DNA of 5,974 bases from Longimicrobiales bacterium (GCA_028280205.1 JANQME010000455.1:1-5974); one strand, 5' to 3'. Shown: positions 1-5,120, numbered from the stretch's first letter. Numbers and translations are program-made. Notes: generated by a model from the letters alone, not told the origin.

Positions 1-235
1 TGTACCAGCGCCCGTTGTACTCCCGGCTCTGGATGTCGATCGAGGCGGTGACCGTCTCCCCGCTCTGCACGCCGAACTTGTCGATGTTGTCGCCCCACTG
101 GACGACGCACACCTGCTTCGGGTACTGGCCCGGGATCTCGAGGATGAACTCCTGCTTCCGCCACGGGCCGTTGCGGCCTTCGCCGGACTGCTCGGGGAGG
201 ATCTCGATGACTTTGCCGGTGATCTGGAGGCTCAT
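1..235 (-). CDS. DUF3127 family protein (OB-fold-like), C-terminus off the left edge
   Basis: The reverse strand from the ATG at 235-233 reads without a stop to the window edge, giving 78 residues. It opens MSLQITGKVIEILPEQSGEG, continues through NGPWRKQEFILE, QYPKQVC and QWGDNID, and ends SREYNGRWYT. This is the recognisable signature of the DUF3127 family, whose members are roughly 100-130 residues and are predicted to be small OB-fold proteins. Their function is not established, and a single-stranded nucleic-acid-binding role is only a suggestion from the fold. The start is set by the family's usual N-terminus, since no strong Shine-Dalgarno sequence precedes it. The gene is divergent from the aldolase across about 200 bp. 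About 25-50 C-terminal residues should lie outside the window. The family call is secure and the function is unknown. Confidence 0.9.
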   Translation of the reverse strand, partial: MSLQITGKVIEILPEQSGEGRNGPWRKQEFILEIPGQYPKQVCVVQWGDNIDKFGVQSGETVTASIDIQSREYNGRWY

Positions 236-436
236 CGCTGTCGGGCTGCTGTGGGGGAAATTGCGAGCCCGAAGCCTGTCGAAATCCGCCGGACGGCGCC
301 AGGGAGGCTTGTACACGAAGCGAGCTCCGCGCGACCCTACGGCGCCCGCGCCCGGCCGCCCATCCCGCGCCGCGACGGCCCGCCCTAGATTTCCTGTACC
401 CCCGCTGCACCGCCACCCCGAATCCCGAGCGCGCTC
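236..436. other. Divergent intergenic region between the DUF3127 and aldolase genes
   Basis: These 201 bp must hold the promoters for both outward-facing genes. No convincing -35/-10 pair is visible on either strand. The right half is an almost uninterrupted C-rich stretch, and the only AT-leaning patch is around 384-396 (ctagatttcctgt). A 12-bp perfect palindrome, CGAGCGCGCTCG, lies at 426-437 and runs into the GTG start of the aldolase. In such GC-rich DNA this may be chance. No RNA gene or small ORF is supported here. Confidence 0.4.
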
Positions 437-1330
437 GTGAGCACCTTCGACGACCAGTTGACCAAGGTCCGGACCGAACCCGGATTCATCGCCGCCCTCG
501 ACCAGAGCGGGGGCAGCACGCCCAAGGCGCTCGCCGCGTACGGGATCGGCGAGCACGAGTGGGAGGGCGAAGAGGAGATGTTCGACCTCGTGCACCGGAT
601 GCGGACACGCATCGTGACGAGCTCGTCGTTCGACGGCGACCGCATCCTGGGCGCGATCCTCTTCGAGGGCACGATGGACCGCGAGGTCGACGACCAGCCG
701 ACGGCGATGTACCTGTGGGCGGAGAAGCGCGTCGTCCCCTTTCTGAAGGTCGACAAGGGGCTCGCCGCCGAGGAGAACGGGGTCCAGCTCATGAAGCCGA
801 TCCCGGGGCTCGACGAGACCCTGCAGCGGGCGAAGCCGAAGGGGATCTTCGGCACGAAGATGCGCTCGGTGATCAAGCAGGCGGACGCGGCGGGGATCGA
901 GGCGATCGCGAAGCAGCAGTTCGACGTCGGCCGACAGATCCTCGGCCACGGACTCGCCCCGATCCTGGAGCCCGAGATCGACATCCACTGCCCGGACAAG
1001 GCGGAGGCCGAGCGGCTCCTGCGGGACGCGCTGCTCGAGGGGCTGGGCGCCCTCGATGACGACCAGAAGGTGATGCTCAAGCTCACGCTGCCCGAGGTGG
1101 ACGGCTTCTACACGCCGTGCATCGAGCACCCGAACGTTCTCAAGGTCGTGGCGCTCTCCGGCGGCTACCCCCGCGAGGAGGCGAACGCCCGGCTCTCGCG
1201 GCAGCCGGGCATGGTGGCGAGCTTCTCGCGCGCCCTCGTCGAGGGACTCGAAGCCGGCCAGTCCGAAGGTGACTTCGACGCCGGACTGAACGCCTCGATC
1301 GAGGGGATCTTCCGGGCCTCGATGGCGTGA
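437..1330 (+). CDS. fda: Fructose-bisphosphate aldolase, class I (Schiff-base type)
   Basis: This enzyme reversibly cleaves fructose 1,6-bisphosphate into dihydroxyacetone phosphate and glyceraldehyde 3-phosphate in glycolysis and gluconeogenesis, in the cytoplasm and without a metal. The 297-residue product matches the one-domain bacterial class I aldolase of the staphylococcal Fda type (about 296 residues) from end to end. Visible landmarks are the N-terminal phosphate-binding segment GFIAALDQSGGSTPK (16-30), RTRIVTSSSF (57-65), FLKVDKG (102-108), IFGTKMRS (137-144), ILEPEIDIH (176-184) with the expected catalytic Glu178, VMLKLTLP (212-219) with Schiff-base Lys215, and VALSGGYPREEAN (238-250). 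The start is a GTG without a clear Shine-Dalgarno sequence. It is preferred because it gives the expected N-terminal spacing to GFIAALDQSGG. The gene is intact and appears monocistronic, with a hairpin directly after the stop. Confidence 0.96.
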   Translation: MSTFDDQLTKVRTEPGFIAALDQSGGSTPKALAAYGIGEHEWEGEEEMFDLVHRMRTRIVTSSSFDGDRILGAILFEGTMDREVDDQPTAMYLWAEKRVVPFLKVDKGLAAEENGVQLMKPIPGLDETLQRAKPKGIFGTKMRSVIKQADAAGIEAIAKQQFDVGRQILGHGLAPILEPEIDIHCPDKAEAERLLRDALLEGLGALDDDQKVMLKLTLPEVDGFYTPCIEHPNVLKVVALSGGYPREEANARLSRQPGMVASFSRALVEGLEAGQSEGDFDAGLNASIEGIFRASMA

Positions 1331-1338
1331 GCGTCGTC

Positions 1339-1365
1339 GACCCGGGCGTACCGTCGCCCCGGGTC
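1339..1365. terminator. Hairpin between convergent aldolase and OsmC genes
   Basis: The arms GACCCGGG (1339-1346) and CCCGGGTC (1358-1365) are perfectly complementary over 8 bp with an 11-nt loop. The hairpin fills the 33-bp gap between the aldolase stop and the convergent OsmC gene, and its right arm overlaps the OsmC stop codon (TGA as TCA at 1364-1366). Its position suggests a bidirectional terminator. There is no T tract on either side, so this is inferred from symmetry and location. Confidence 0.55.
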
Positions 1366-1828
1366 AGCCCTCCAGCACGACCTCCGTCGTGACGTCGATG
1401 GAGTCCTTGAGCGTGCGGTAGACGGGGCACTTGTCGGCGTGCAGTCCGTGGACCCGCTCGATCGTCTCGCGATCGGCTTCGCCGGCCTTCAACCGGTAGG
1501 TCACGTGGATGCGCTCGATGACCAGGACGCCGTCGTCGGTCTTCCCGACCTCGCCGCGCACCTCGCCGACCAGCCTTCCCTCGCTCGCATCGATCCCGCG
1601 CGCCTCCAGCGCGCCTCCGAAGGTGCCGGTCAGTCAGCCGCCCGTGGAGGCCATGACGTAGTCGAGCGTCGTGGTGATCTCGCGCTCCGGCTCGACCCCG
1701 TAGTGCTCGGCGATCGCTCCGTGAACGCCGAATTCGACCGGGCCGTCGTGCGCAGGCAGCCAGGCGTGACGGTGCGGACCCTTCACCCGTTCGATGCGGA
1801 TGTCGGCGACGTACGCGGGCTCGGCCAT
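1364..1828 (-). CDS. OsmC-family thiol peroxidase, predicted selenoprotein (in-frame UGA = Sec65)
   Basis: OsmC/Ohr proteins reduce organic and inorganic peroxides in the cytoplasm with two conserved cysteines. Here the reading frame runs from the ATG at 1828-1826 for 64 codons to a TGA at 1636-1634. It continues in the same frame for 89 codons to the TGA stop at 1366-1364, giving 154 residues if the internal UGA is decoded. The N-terminal part begins MAEPAYVADIRIERVKG and reaches TLDYVMASTGG. The next part reads LTGTFGGALEARGID. Family members have a cysteine exactly between these (GG-C-LTGT), so UGA replaces the first catalytic cysteine. The second, Cys134 in HADKCPVYRTL, is intact, followed by the family-like end DSIDVTTEVVLEG. 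GGAG lies about 10 nt before the ATG and AGGAG closer in. The gene is convergent with the aldolase and divergent from the lipoprotein. A pseudogene or sequencing error is the alternative, but no other lesion is seen in the frame. Confidence 0.87.
1598..1614 (-). promoter_or_regulatory. Candidate bacterial SECIS hairpin downstream of the UGA
   Basis: In the mRNA sense, the bases from 1614 down to 1598 read GCGCGC-UGGAG-GCGCGC: a perfect 6-bp stem with a 5-nt apical loop. The stem starts 20 nt after the UGA and the loop 26 nt after it. This is within the distance usual for bacterial SECIS elements, which lie inside the coding region immediately 3' of the UGA. The loop has G at its second and third positions, as expected for SelB recognition, but it lacks the GGU of the E. 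coli fdhF loop. A GC-only stem arises easily in this GC-rich sequence, so the support is positional rather than specific. Confidence 0.6.
1634..1636 (-). other. Predicted selenocysteine codon (UGA) in the OsmC-family gene
   Basis: On the reverse strand this is TGA, in frame with both halves of the OsmC protein: 192 bases (64 codons) from the start codon and 270 bases (90 codons) from the terminal stop. It sits at the catalytic cysteine position, flanked by the conserved GG before and LTGTFGGALEARG after. A TGC or TGT to TGA difference is one base, so a random nonsense mutation at just this codon is possible but would be a striking coincidence. Confidence 0.83.
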
Positions 1829-2060
1829 GGCTCCTGAGCTCCGGGCGAGAGGGGCGGAAACAATTGCCGGGCAAGCTGACCCGAGTCCGCCGGGTCCGCA
1901 ACAAGTGACGATGACCGGCAGCGGACGTCCCGTGCCGAGTCCCGCGGCAGAGAAGAGGATCTCGTTGCCAAACCGCCGAAAACGCCGTACACACGGGCGA
2001 TCCCCGGCCGGGCCGCCGCTCTGCGGCACGTCCTCTGCGACACAAAGGCCATGCGCTCCC

Positions 2061-2084
2061 CCTACGAGCCCACGTCGACGTAGG
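2061..2084 (+). promoter_or_regulatory. Leader inverted repeat overlapping the lipoprotein ribosome binding site
   Basis: CCTACG (2061-2066) and CGTAGG (2079-2084) are perfectly complementary with a 12-nt loop. A 10-bp perfect palindrome, ACGTCGACGT (2072-2081), lies inside and overlaps the right arm. The right arm includes the first three bases of the AGGAGG Shine-Dalgarno sequence, so the fold could restrict ribosome access. The palindrome could instead be a DNA operator. Neither role is proven. Confidence 0.35.
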
Positions 2085-2087
2085 AGG
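2082..2087 (+). promoter_or_regulatory. Strong ribosome binding site of the lipoprotein gene
   Basis: AGGAGG ends 8 nt before the ATG at 2096. This fixes the start of the lipoprotein and its signal peptide. Confidence 0.85.
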
Positions 2088-2095
2088 AGAAAGCC

Positions 2096-2683
2096 ATGCG
2101 TTCGACCCCTCTTCGGACCGCCACCCTCGCGGCGCTCGCGGTCCTCGCGCTCACCGGGTGTCGAGAAGACACCCTGCCGACGCGCCCGCCCGATGCGACG
2201 GAGACGTCCTTCTTCCGTCATCCCCCTGCGCCCGGCTTCGAAGCCCTCGCGCGGCGCACACCTCTCGAGCAGGAGCGTGTCGTGCACGGAACCATCGGGC
2301 CCCTCGGCGGGCGACTCGAGATCCCGGAAGCTGGGATCACCTTCATCGTGCCGGCCGGAGCGTTGAGCCACCCGGTCGAGATCACCGTCCGGGCGCACGC
2401 CGGAGCCGTGATGGCGTTCGATTTCGCGCCGCACGGGCTGCGCTTCCTCGAGCCGGCGACGGTCGAGATGCGCGTGCTCGGCACGGGAGCGGAAGCACGG
2501 CTCGCGGCCGCCTCTCCGTCCGGCGACGGCCCTGGCCGCCTGGACCGCTTCATGGGCGTCTACTTCACGGGCGAGCCGGAGTCCGGCGTCGAGCCGGTCG
2601 AGACGTTCCGGACCTACCGGAGCGGCGACGCCGTCGCCTTCGACATCGAGCACTTCTCCGGCTACGTCTGCGCGACCGGATGA
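2096..2683 (+). CDS. Secreted lipoprotein with ZU5-like beta domain
   Basis: The 195-residue product starts with a classic lipoprotein signal peptide: basic MRSTPLR, a hydrophobic stretch ATLAALAVLALT, and the lipobox LTGC with the lipidated cysteine at residue 22. Arg at +2 would favour outer-membrane sorting under Lol rules. After a proline-rich, disordered-looking linker (23-62) comes a beta-rich region of about 64-130. Its pattern GPLGGRLEIPEAGITFIVPAGAL and following SHPVEITVRAH resembles ZU5-type domains (GG, then a hydrophobic strand, then PAGAL and ITV). The C-terminus contains FDIEHFSGY, also common after such domains. No catalytic motif is seen, so a structural or binding role at the cell surface is likely but unproven. 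The start is set by a strong AGGAGG 8 nt upstream. The gene stands alone, with a hairpin 11 bp after the stop. Confidence 0.8.
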   Translation: MRSTPLRTATLAALAVLALTGCREDTLPTRPPDATETSFFRHPPAPGFEALARRTPLEQERVVHGTIGPLGGRLEIPEAGITFIVPAGALSHPVEITVRAHAGAVMAFDFAPHGLRFLEPATVEMRVLGTGAEARLAAASPSGDGPGRLDRFMGVYFTGEPESGVEPVETFRTYRSGDAVAFDIEHFSGYVCATG

Positions 2684-2693
2684 GGTGAAGGAC

Positions 2694-2728
2694 CGACCCG
2701 GCCCGTGCAAAACGTGCGGGCCGGGTCG
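2694..2728 (+). terminator. Strong 12-bp hairpin after the lipoprotein gene
   Basis: CGACCCGGCCCG (2694-2705) pairs perfectly with CGGGCCGGGTCG (2717-2728) around an 11-nt loop, TGCAAAACGTG. Three more loop pairs (two of them G-U) can extend the stem. It lies 11 bp after the stop codon at 2683. No T run follows, so it is a terminator or 3'-end stabiliser of the U-less kind common in GC-rich bacteria. Confidence 0.7.
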
Positions 2729-2843
2729 CTGGCGGGATGGCCCCGGACGCCCTATGCTCGCCTTCCCCCCAGGCGCGCGAACGTGACGCGGTCGCCCTCC
2801 CGAGGCAGGAGGAGCCGGCCCGAACGGGGACGCACCCGCCGCC

Positions 2844-4523
2844 ATGACGGAGCAGCCGAGCCTCGACGCCCGAAGCGACGTCGACGGACTCATCGACGAG
2901 GCCCGCACCTCCGAGCGCACCGGCCGGTTCCAGGTGGCCCGCACACGCTACGAGTCCGCTCTCGCTCGGCTGCGGGGATCGGGGGACGCGGCCCGCGCGA
3001 GCGCGCTCCTGCGCTGGATCGGCCGAACGTACGAGGCGGCGGGCGACCTCGAAGCCGCCCTCGACTGCTACGCGGCGGCACGGGCCTCGGCGGAGGCGGC
3101 CGGCTCGACGATCGACCTGGCCCACGTGCTCAACTGCTGCGGTGTGCTCGCCTTCCGCCGCGGCCGGCTCGACGAGGCGGAGGGTCACTATCACGCTTCG
3201 CGCGCTCTGGCCGACGAGGCCCGGGACGACCGCCTCGTGGCGATGCTCGATCAGAACCTCGGCAACGTCGCGAACGTGCAGGGAGACCACCACGGGGCCC
3301 ACGCCTGGTACGCCCGCAGTCTACGACGGTATCGGCGCCTCGGGCTGGAGGAGTACGTGGGACCGCTCCTCCTCAACATCGGTCGCGTACACACCGACCT
3401 GCGTGCATGGAACGATGCGGAGGAGGCCTTCGACACCGCCGAGGCGAGCTGCGACCGCACCGGCAACGTCGCCTCCAAGGTGCTCGTGCGCGACCAGCGC
3501 ATCCGGTTGCACCTGGCCCGCGCCGACCTGGAGGCGGCACGCGATGCGTGCGACGACGCCCTCGAGCTGGCGCTCGAGCTCGGAGAAGAGCGCTGGGTGG
3601 GCGAGATCCACATGCACGCCGGCGTGATCGCTCGCGGTCTGGGCCGTCCGAGCCTGGCCGAGGCCCGGCTGGGCCGTGCGCTCCACGACGCCACGGACCG
3701 CGAGGACCTCCTCCTGGAGGCCGAGGTGCGCCGGGAGATGGCCTATCTGTTCCGTGCCCAGGGGCGAAACCGAGAGCTCCTGGAGTGTCTGAACCGTGCC
3801 CACGAGACGTTCGCCCAGCTCCGGGCGCGAGGCGACCTCGCGGACGTGGGCCGCGAGATCCAGGCGCTCGAACGGGCCTTCGAGCGGATCGTGGCCGAGT
3901 GGGCGGACTCCATCGAATCGGCCGACCGGTACACGCGCGGACACTGTGAGCGGGTCGCCGACTACGCCTGCCGGCTCGCACTCGCGGCCGGCCTGGACGC
4001 CCGGGCGCTGCCGTGGTTCCGGATGGGCGCGCTCCTGCACGACGTGGGTAAGGTCGACGTCCCCTCCTCGATCCTGAACAAGCCGGGCCGGCTCACCGAG
4101 GACGAGTGGGACGTCATGCGGGCGCACCCGGAGCGCGGGGTACAGCTTCTCGCCGATGTCGACTTCCCGTGGGACATCCGGCCCATGGTGCTGCACCACC
4201 ACGAGCGGTGGGACGGCGGCGGCTATCCGTACGGCCTCGCCGGCGAGGAGATTCCGGTCGCCGCCCGCGTGCTGTGTGTGGCCGACGTCTTCGACGCCCT
4301 TACGACCACGCGCAGCTACCGCTCCGCCTTCACCGCGTCGGCGGCTCTCGAGATCATGGAAGGCGACGCCGGTCACGCCTTCGATCCGCGCCTCTTCGAG
4401 CTCTTCGAGCGCGTCGTGCGAGCGGAGCGGGAGGCCCCGGCGTACCGTCCGCACTTCCGGGCGCACGCCCTACCGCCGACCCACCTGGGCCCCGTCCCGC
4501 GCCGGCCGCCGCTCGCGGTCTGA
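2844..4523 (+). CDS. TPR-repeat protein with C-terminal HD-GYP domain (cyclic-di-GMP phosphodiesterase)
   Basis: HD-GYP domains hydrolyse the second messenger cyclic di-GMP with a bound metal centre. The first 330 or so residues hold about eight helical TPR-like repeats, at roughly 13-45, 52-87, 92-126, 132-166, 172-205, 212-247, 252-287 and 292-330, for example YEAAGDLEAALDCYAAA. A linker helix (331-357) leads to the HD-GYP domain at about 358-530. It has DRYTRGHCERVADYA with His367, LLHDVGKVDVP with His399, Asp400 and the GK pair, KPGRLTEDEW, RAHPERGVQLL with His428, HHHERWDGGGYPYGLAGEEIP (His452/453 and GYP 460-462), and VADVFDALTTTRSYR with Asp481. All key residues appear present, so it should be active. 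There is no receiver, membrane or GGDEF domain, so it is probably cytosolic with protein partners sensed through the TPRs. The tail after 540 is proline-rich. An in-frame TGA upstream and no other ATG/GTG support this start, but the Shine-Dalgarno-like AGGAGGAG is 29 nt away. Confidence 0.93.
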   Translation: MTEQPSLDARSDVDGLIDEARTSERTGRFQVARTRYESALARLRGSGDAARASALLRWIGRTYEAAGDLEAALDCYAAARASAEAAGSTIDLAHVLNCCGVLAFRRGRLDEAEGHYHASRALADEARDDRLVAMLDQNLGNVANVQGDHHGAHAWYARSLRRYRRLGLEEYVGPLLLNIGRVHTDLRAWNDAEEAFDTAEASCDRTGNVASKVLVRDQRIRLHLARADLEAARDACDDALELALELGEERWVGEIHMHAGVIARGLGRPSLAEARLGRALHDATDREDLLLEAEVRREMAYLFRAQGRNRELLECLNRAHETFAQLRARGDLADVGREIQALERAFERIVAEWADSIESADRYTRGHCERVADYACRLALAAGLDARALPWFRMGALLHDVGKVDVPSSILNKPGRLTEDEWDVMRAHPERGVQLLADVDFPWDIRPMVLHHHERWDGGGYPYGLAGEEIPVAARVLCVADVFDALTTTRSYRSAFTASAALEIMEGDAGHAFDPRLFELFERVVRAEREAPAYRPHFRAHALPPTHLGPVPRRPPLAV

Positions 4524-4691
4524 GGGCGCCGGGTCGGTCGCAGTGGGCCGTCGGAGTCCGACGTTTGCAGCTTCGGACTTTCGGCATACGTTCGGTATAC
4601 GGGCAGTCGTGGGAGGCCGTTCGTCGCGATTCGCAACGAGTCGTTCGAAGCCCGACATCTGGATTCCTAGCAACTCCATGGAGGTTGTCGC
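4524..4691 (+). promoter_or_regulatory. Intergenic leader with overlapping hairpins before the VOC gene
   Basis: Two mutually exclusive hairpins share the bases around 4555-4561. One is CGTCGG-agt-CCGACG (4549-4563, 6 bp, 3-nt loop). The other is AGTCCGA (4555-4561) with TCGGACT (4573-4579, 7 bp, 11-nt loop) followed by TT. Either could terminate the HD-GYP transcript. Further on are an 11-bp inverted repeat AACGA-g-TCGTT (4635-4645) and a perfect palindrome CTCCATGGAG (4674-4683) overlapping the ribosome binding site. A TATACG at 4596-4601 is a possible -10, without a convincing -35. No ORF is supported in these 168 bp. Confidence 0.4.
4680..4684 (+). promoter_or_regulatory. Ribosome binding site deciding the GTG start of the VOC gene
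   Basis: GGAGG ends 7 nt before the GTG at 4692. The ATG at 4678 is in another frame relation and meets a TGA at 4693-4695 after five codons, so it is not the start. Confidence 0.8.
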
Positions 4692-5096
4692 GTGAAACGC
4701 GCCACACCCCTCATCACGGTCGACGACGTCGACGCCGGCGTTCCCTTCTGGACCGCGCTCGGTCTGGAGACGACCGCTGTCGTTCCGCACGCCGGTACGA
4801 CAGGCTTCGCGATGCTCGAAGGAGGCGGAGTCCGGATCATGCTCCAGAGCCGGGCCAGCGTGCAGGACGACCTCGGTTCGTCGGGTGCACCCGACGACCT
4901 GGCCGACGAGCTCGGTCGCTCGACCACGGCGCTCTTCGTCGAGGTCGAGGATCTTGACGCTGCGCTGCACGCCATCGGCGATGCTCCCGTCGTGGTACCG
5001 CGCCGGACGACCTTCTACGGGATGGAGGAGGTGTTCGTGCGTGCACCATGTGGGACGGTCGTGGGGCTCGCGATGAAGGTGGCCGAGTCCGAGTGA
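4692..5096 (+). CDS. VOC superfamily (glyoxalase/bleomycin-resistance fold) protein
   Basis: The 134-residue product has the two-module beta-alpha-beta-beta-beta pattern and length of a single-chain VOC protein. Module one is TPLITVDDVDAGVPFWTALG (5-24) through GFAMLEGGGVRIMLQSR (38-54). Module two is TTALFVEVEDLDAALHAIG (78-96) through TTFYGMEEVFVRAPCGTVVG (106-125), the last matching the family's G-x-E-x-x-F-x-x-P-x-G-x-x-x ending. The usual first metal ligand, a His at the start of module one, is replaced here (PLITV). The fold is therefore clear, but a metal-dependent glyoxalase or dioxygenase activity is doubtful. A ligand-binding or sequestering role of the bleomycin-resistance type is an alternative. 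The GTG start follows GGAGG by 7 nt. The gene is probably transcribed alone and is convergent with the peptidase gene. Confidence 0.85.
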   Translation: MKRATPLITVDDVDAGVPFWTALGLETTAVVPHAGTTGFAMLEGGGVRIMLQSRASVQDDLGSSGAPDDLADELGRSTTALFVEVEDLDAALHAIGDAPVVVPRRTTFYGMEEVFVRAPCGTVVGLAMKVAESE

Positions 5097-5102
5097 GGTC
5101 GA

Positions 5103-5120
5103 CGTCCGCGCGAGCGGACG
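5103..5120. terminator. GNRA-capped hairpin between convergent VOC and peptidase genes
   Basis: CGTCCGC (5103-5109) pairs perfectly over 7 bp with GCGGACG (5114-5120) around the tetraloop GCGA on the plus-strand transcript. The hairpin sits 6 bp after the VOC stop and 10 bp from the end of the opposing gene. A bidirectional terminator is the natural reading. No T tract is present. Confidence 0.6.

Larger units (their letters stand above)
1829..2095. promoter_or_regulatory. Divergent promoter region between the OsmC and lipoprotein genes
   Basis: These 267 bp separate two outward-facing genes. Visible elements are an 11-bp inverted repeat TTGCC-g-GGCAA (1864-1874) and a 6-bp hairpin GACCCG/CGGGTC (1878-1883 and 1891-1896, 7-nt loop). 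A weak plus-strand promoter-like pair is also present: TTGCCA at 1965-1970 and TACACA at 1988-1993, with 17-bp spacing. The -35 matches the consensus at 5 of 6 bases and the -10 at only 3 of 6. The inverted repeats lie 36-68 bp from the OsmC start codon, a reasonable place for an operator controlling a peroxide-response gene, but no known regulator site is recognised. No tRNA or other RNA gene was found. Confidence 0.35.

Noticed and set aside
15..440. A 141-codon plus-strand ORF at the left end
   Set aside because: It is antisense to the DUF3127 gene, which has clear family motifs, and ends in Pro/Arg-rich noise across the intergenic region.
1364..1561. A stand-alone 65-residue protein
   Set aside because: It is the C-terminal part of the OsmC protein. 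Family sequence continues upstream in frame from 1561 to the TGA and beyond it, so the GTG at 1561 is an internal Val codon.
1364..1828. OsmC gene as a simple pseudogene
   Set aside because: The only defect is a TGA exactly at the catalytic Cys codon, with a SECIS-like hairpin after it and the partner cysteine kept. Selenocysteine explains this better, though a sequencing error or recent mutation cannot be fully excluded from one sequence.
1140..2045. A 301-codon reverse-strand ORF across the aldolase end, the OsmC gene and the divergent region
   Set aside because: The translation is Arg-rich low-complexity and conflicts with two well-supported genes.
1829..2095. tRNA (including tRNA-Sec) or other RNA gene in the divergent region
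   Set aside because: No cloverleaf arms, T-loop or anticodon arrangement could be found despite several short GC-rich hairpins.
1634..2944. A 436-codon reverse-strand ORF ending at the internal TGA
   Set aside because: Only its last 64 codons are real (OsmC N-terminus). The rest is antisense to the lipoprotein and the start of the HD-GYP gene, is low-complexity Arg/Gly/Pro, and crosses a divergent promoter region.
2705..3949. A 414-codon plus-strand ORF overlapping the HD-GYP gene in another frame
   Set aside because: The translation is Arg/Gly/Pro-rich without domain pattern and begins inside the terminator hairpin.
3321..4466. A 381-codon reverse-strand ORF opposite the HD-GYP gene
   Set aside because: It is a shadow frame of GC-rich coding DNA. 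The plus strand carries an unmistakable TPR/HD-GYP protein there.
4476..4537. CCGACCC/GGGTCGG long-range inverted repeat at the end of the HD-GYP gene
   Set aside because: The arms are 48 bases apart and partly inside coding sequence. A 7-bp GC-rich match at that range is expected by chance.
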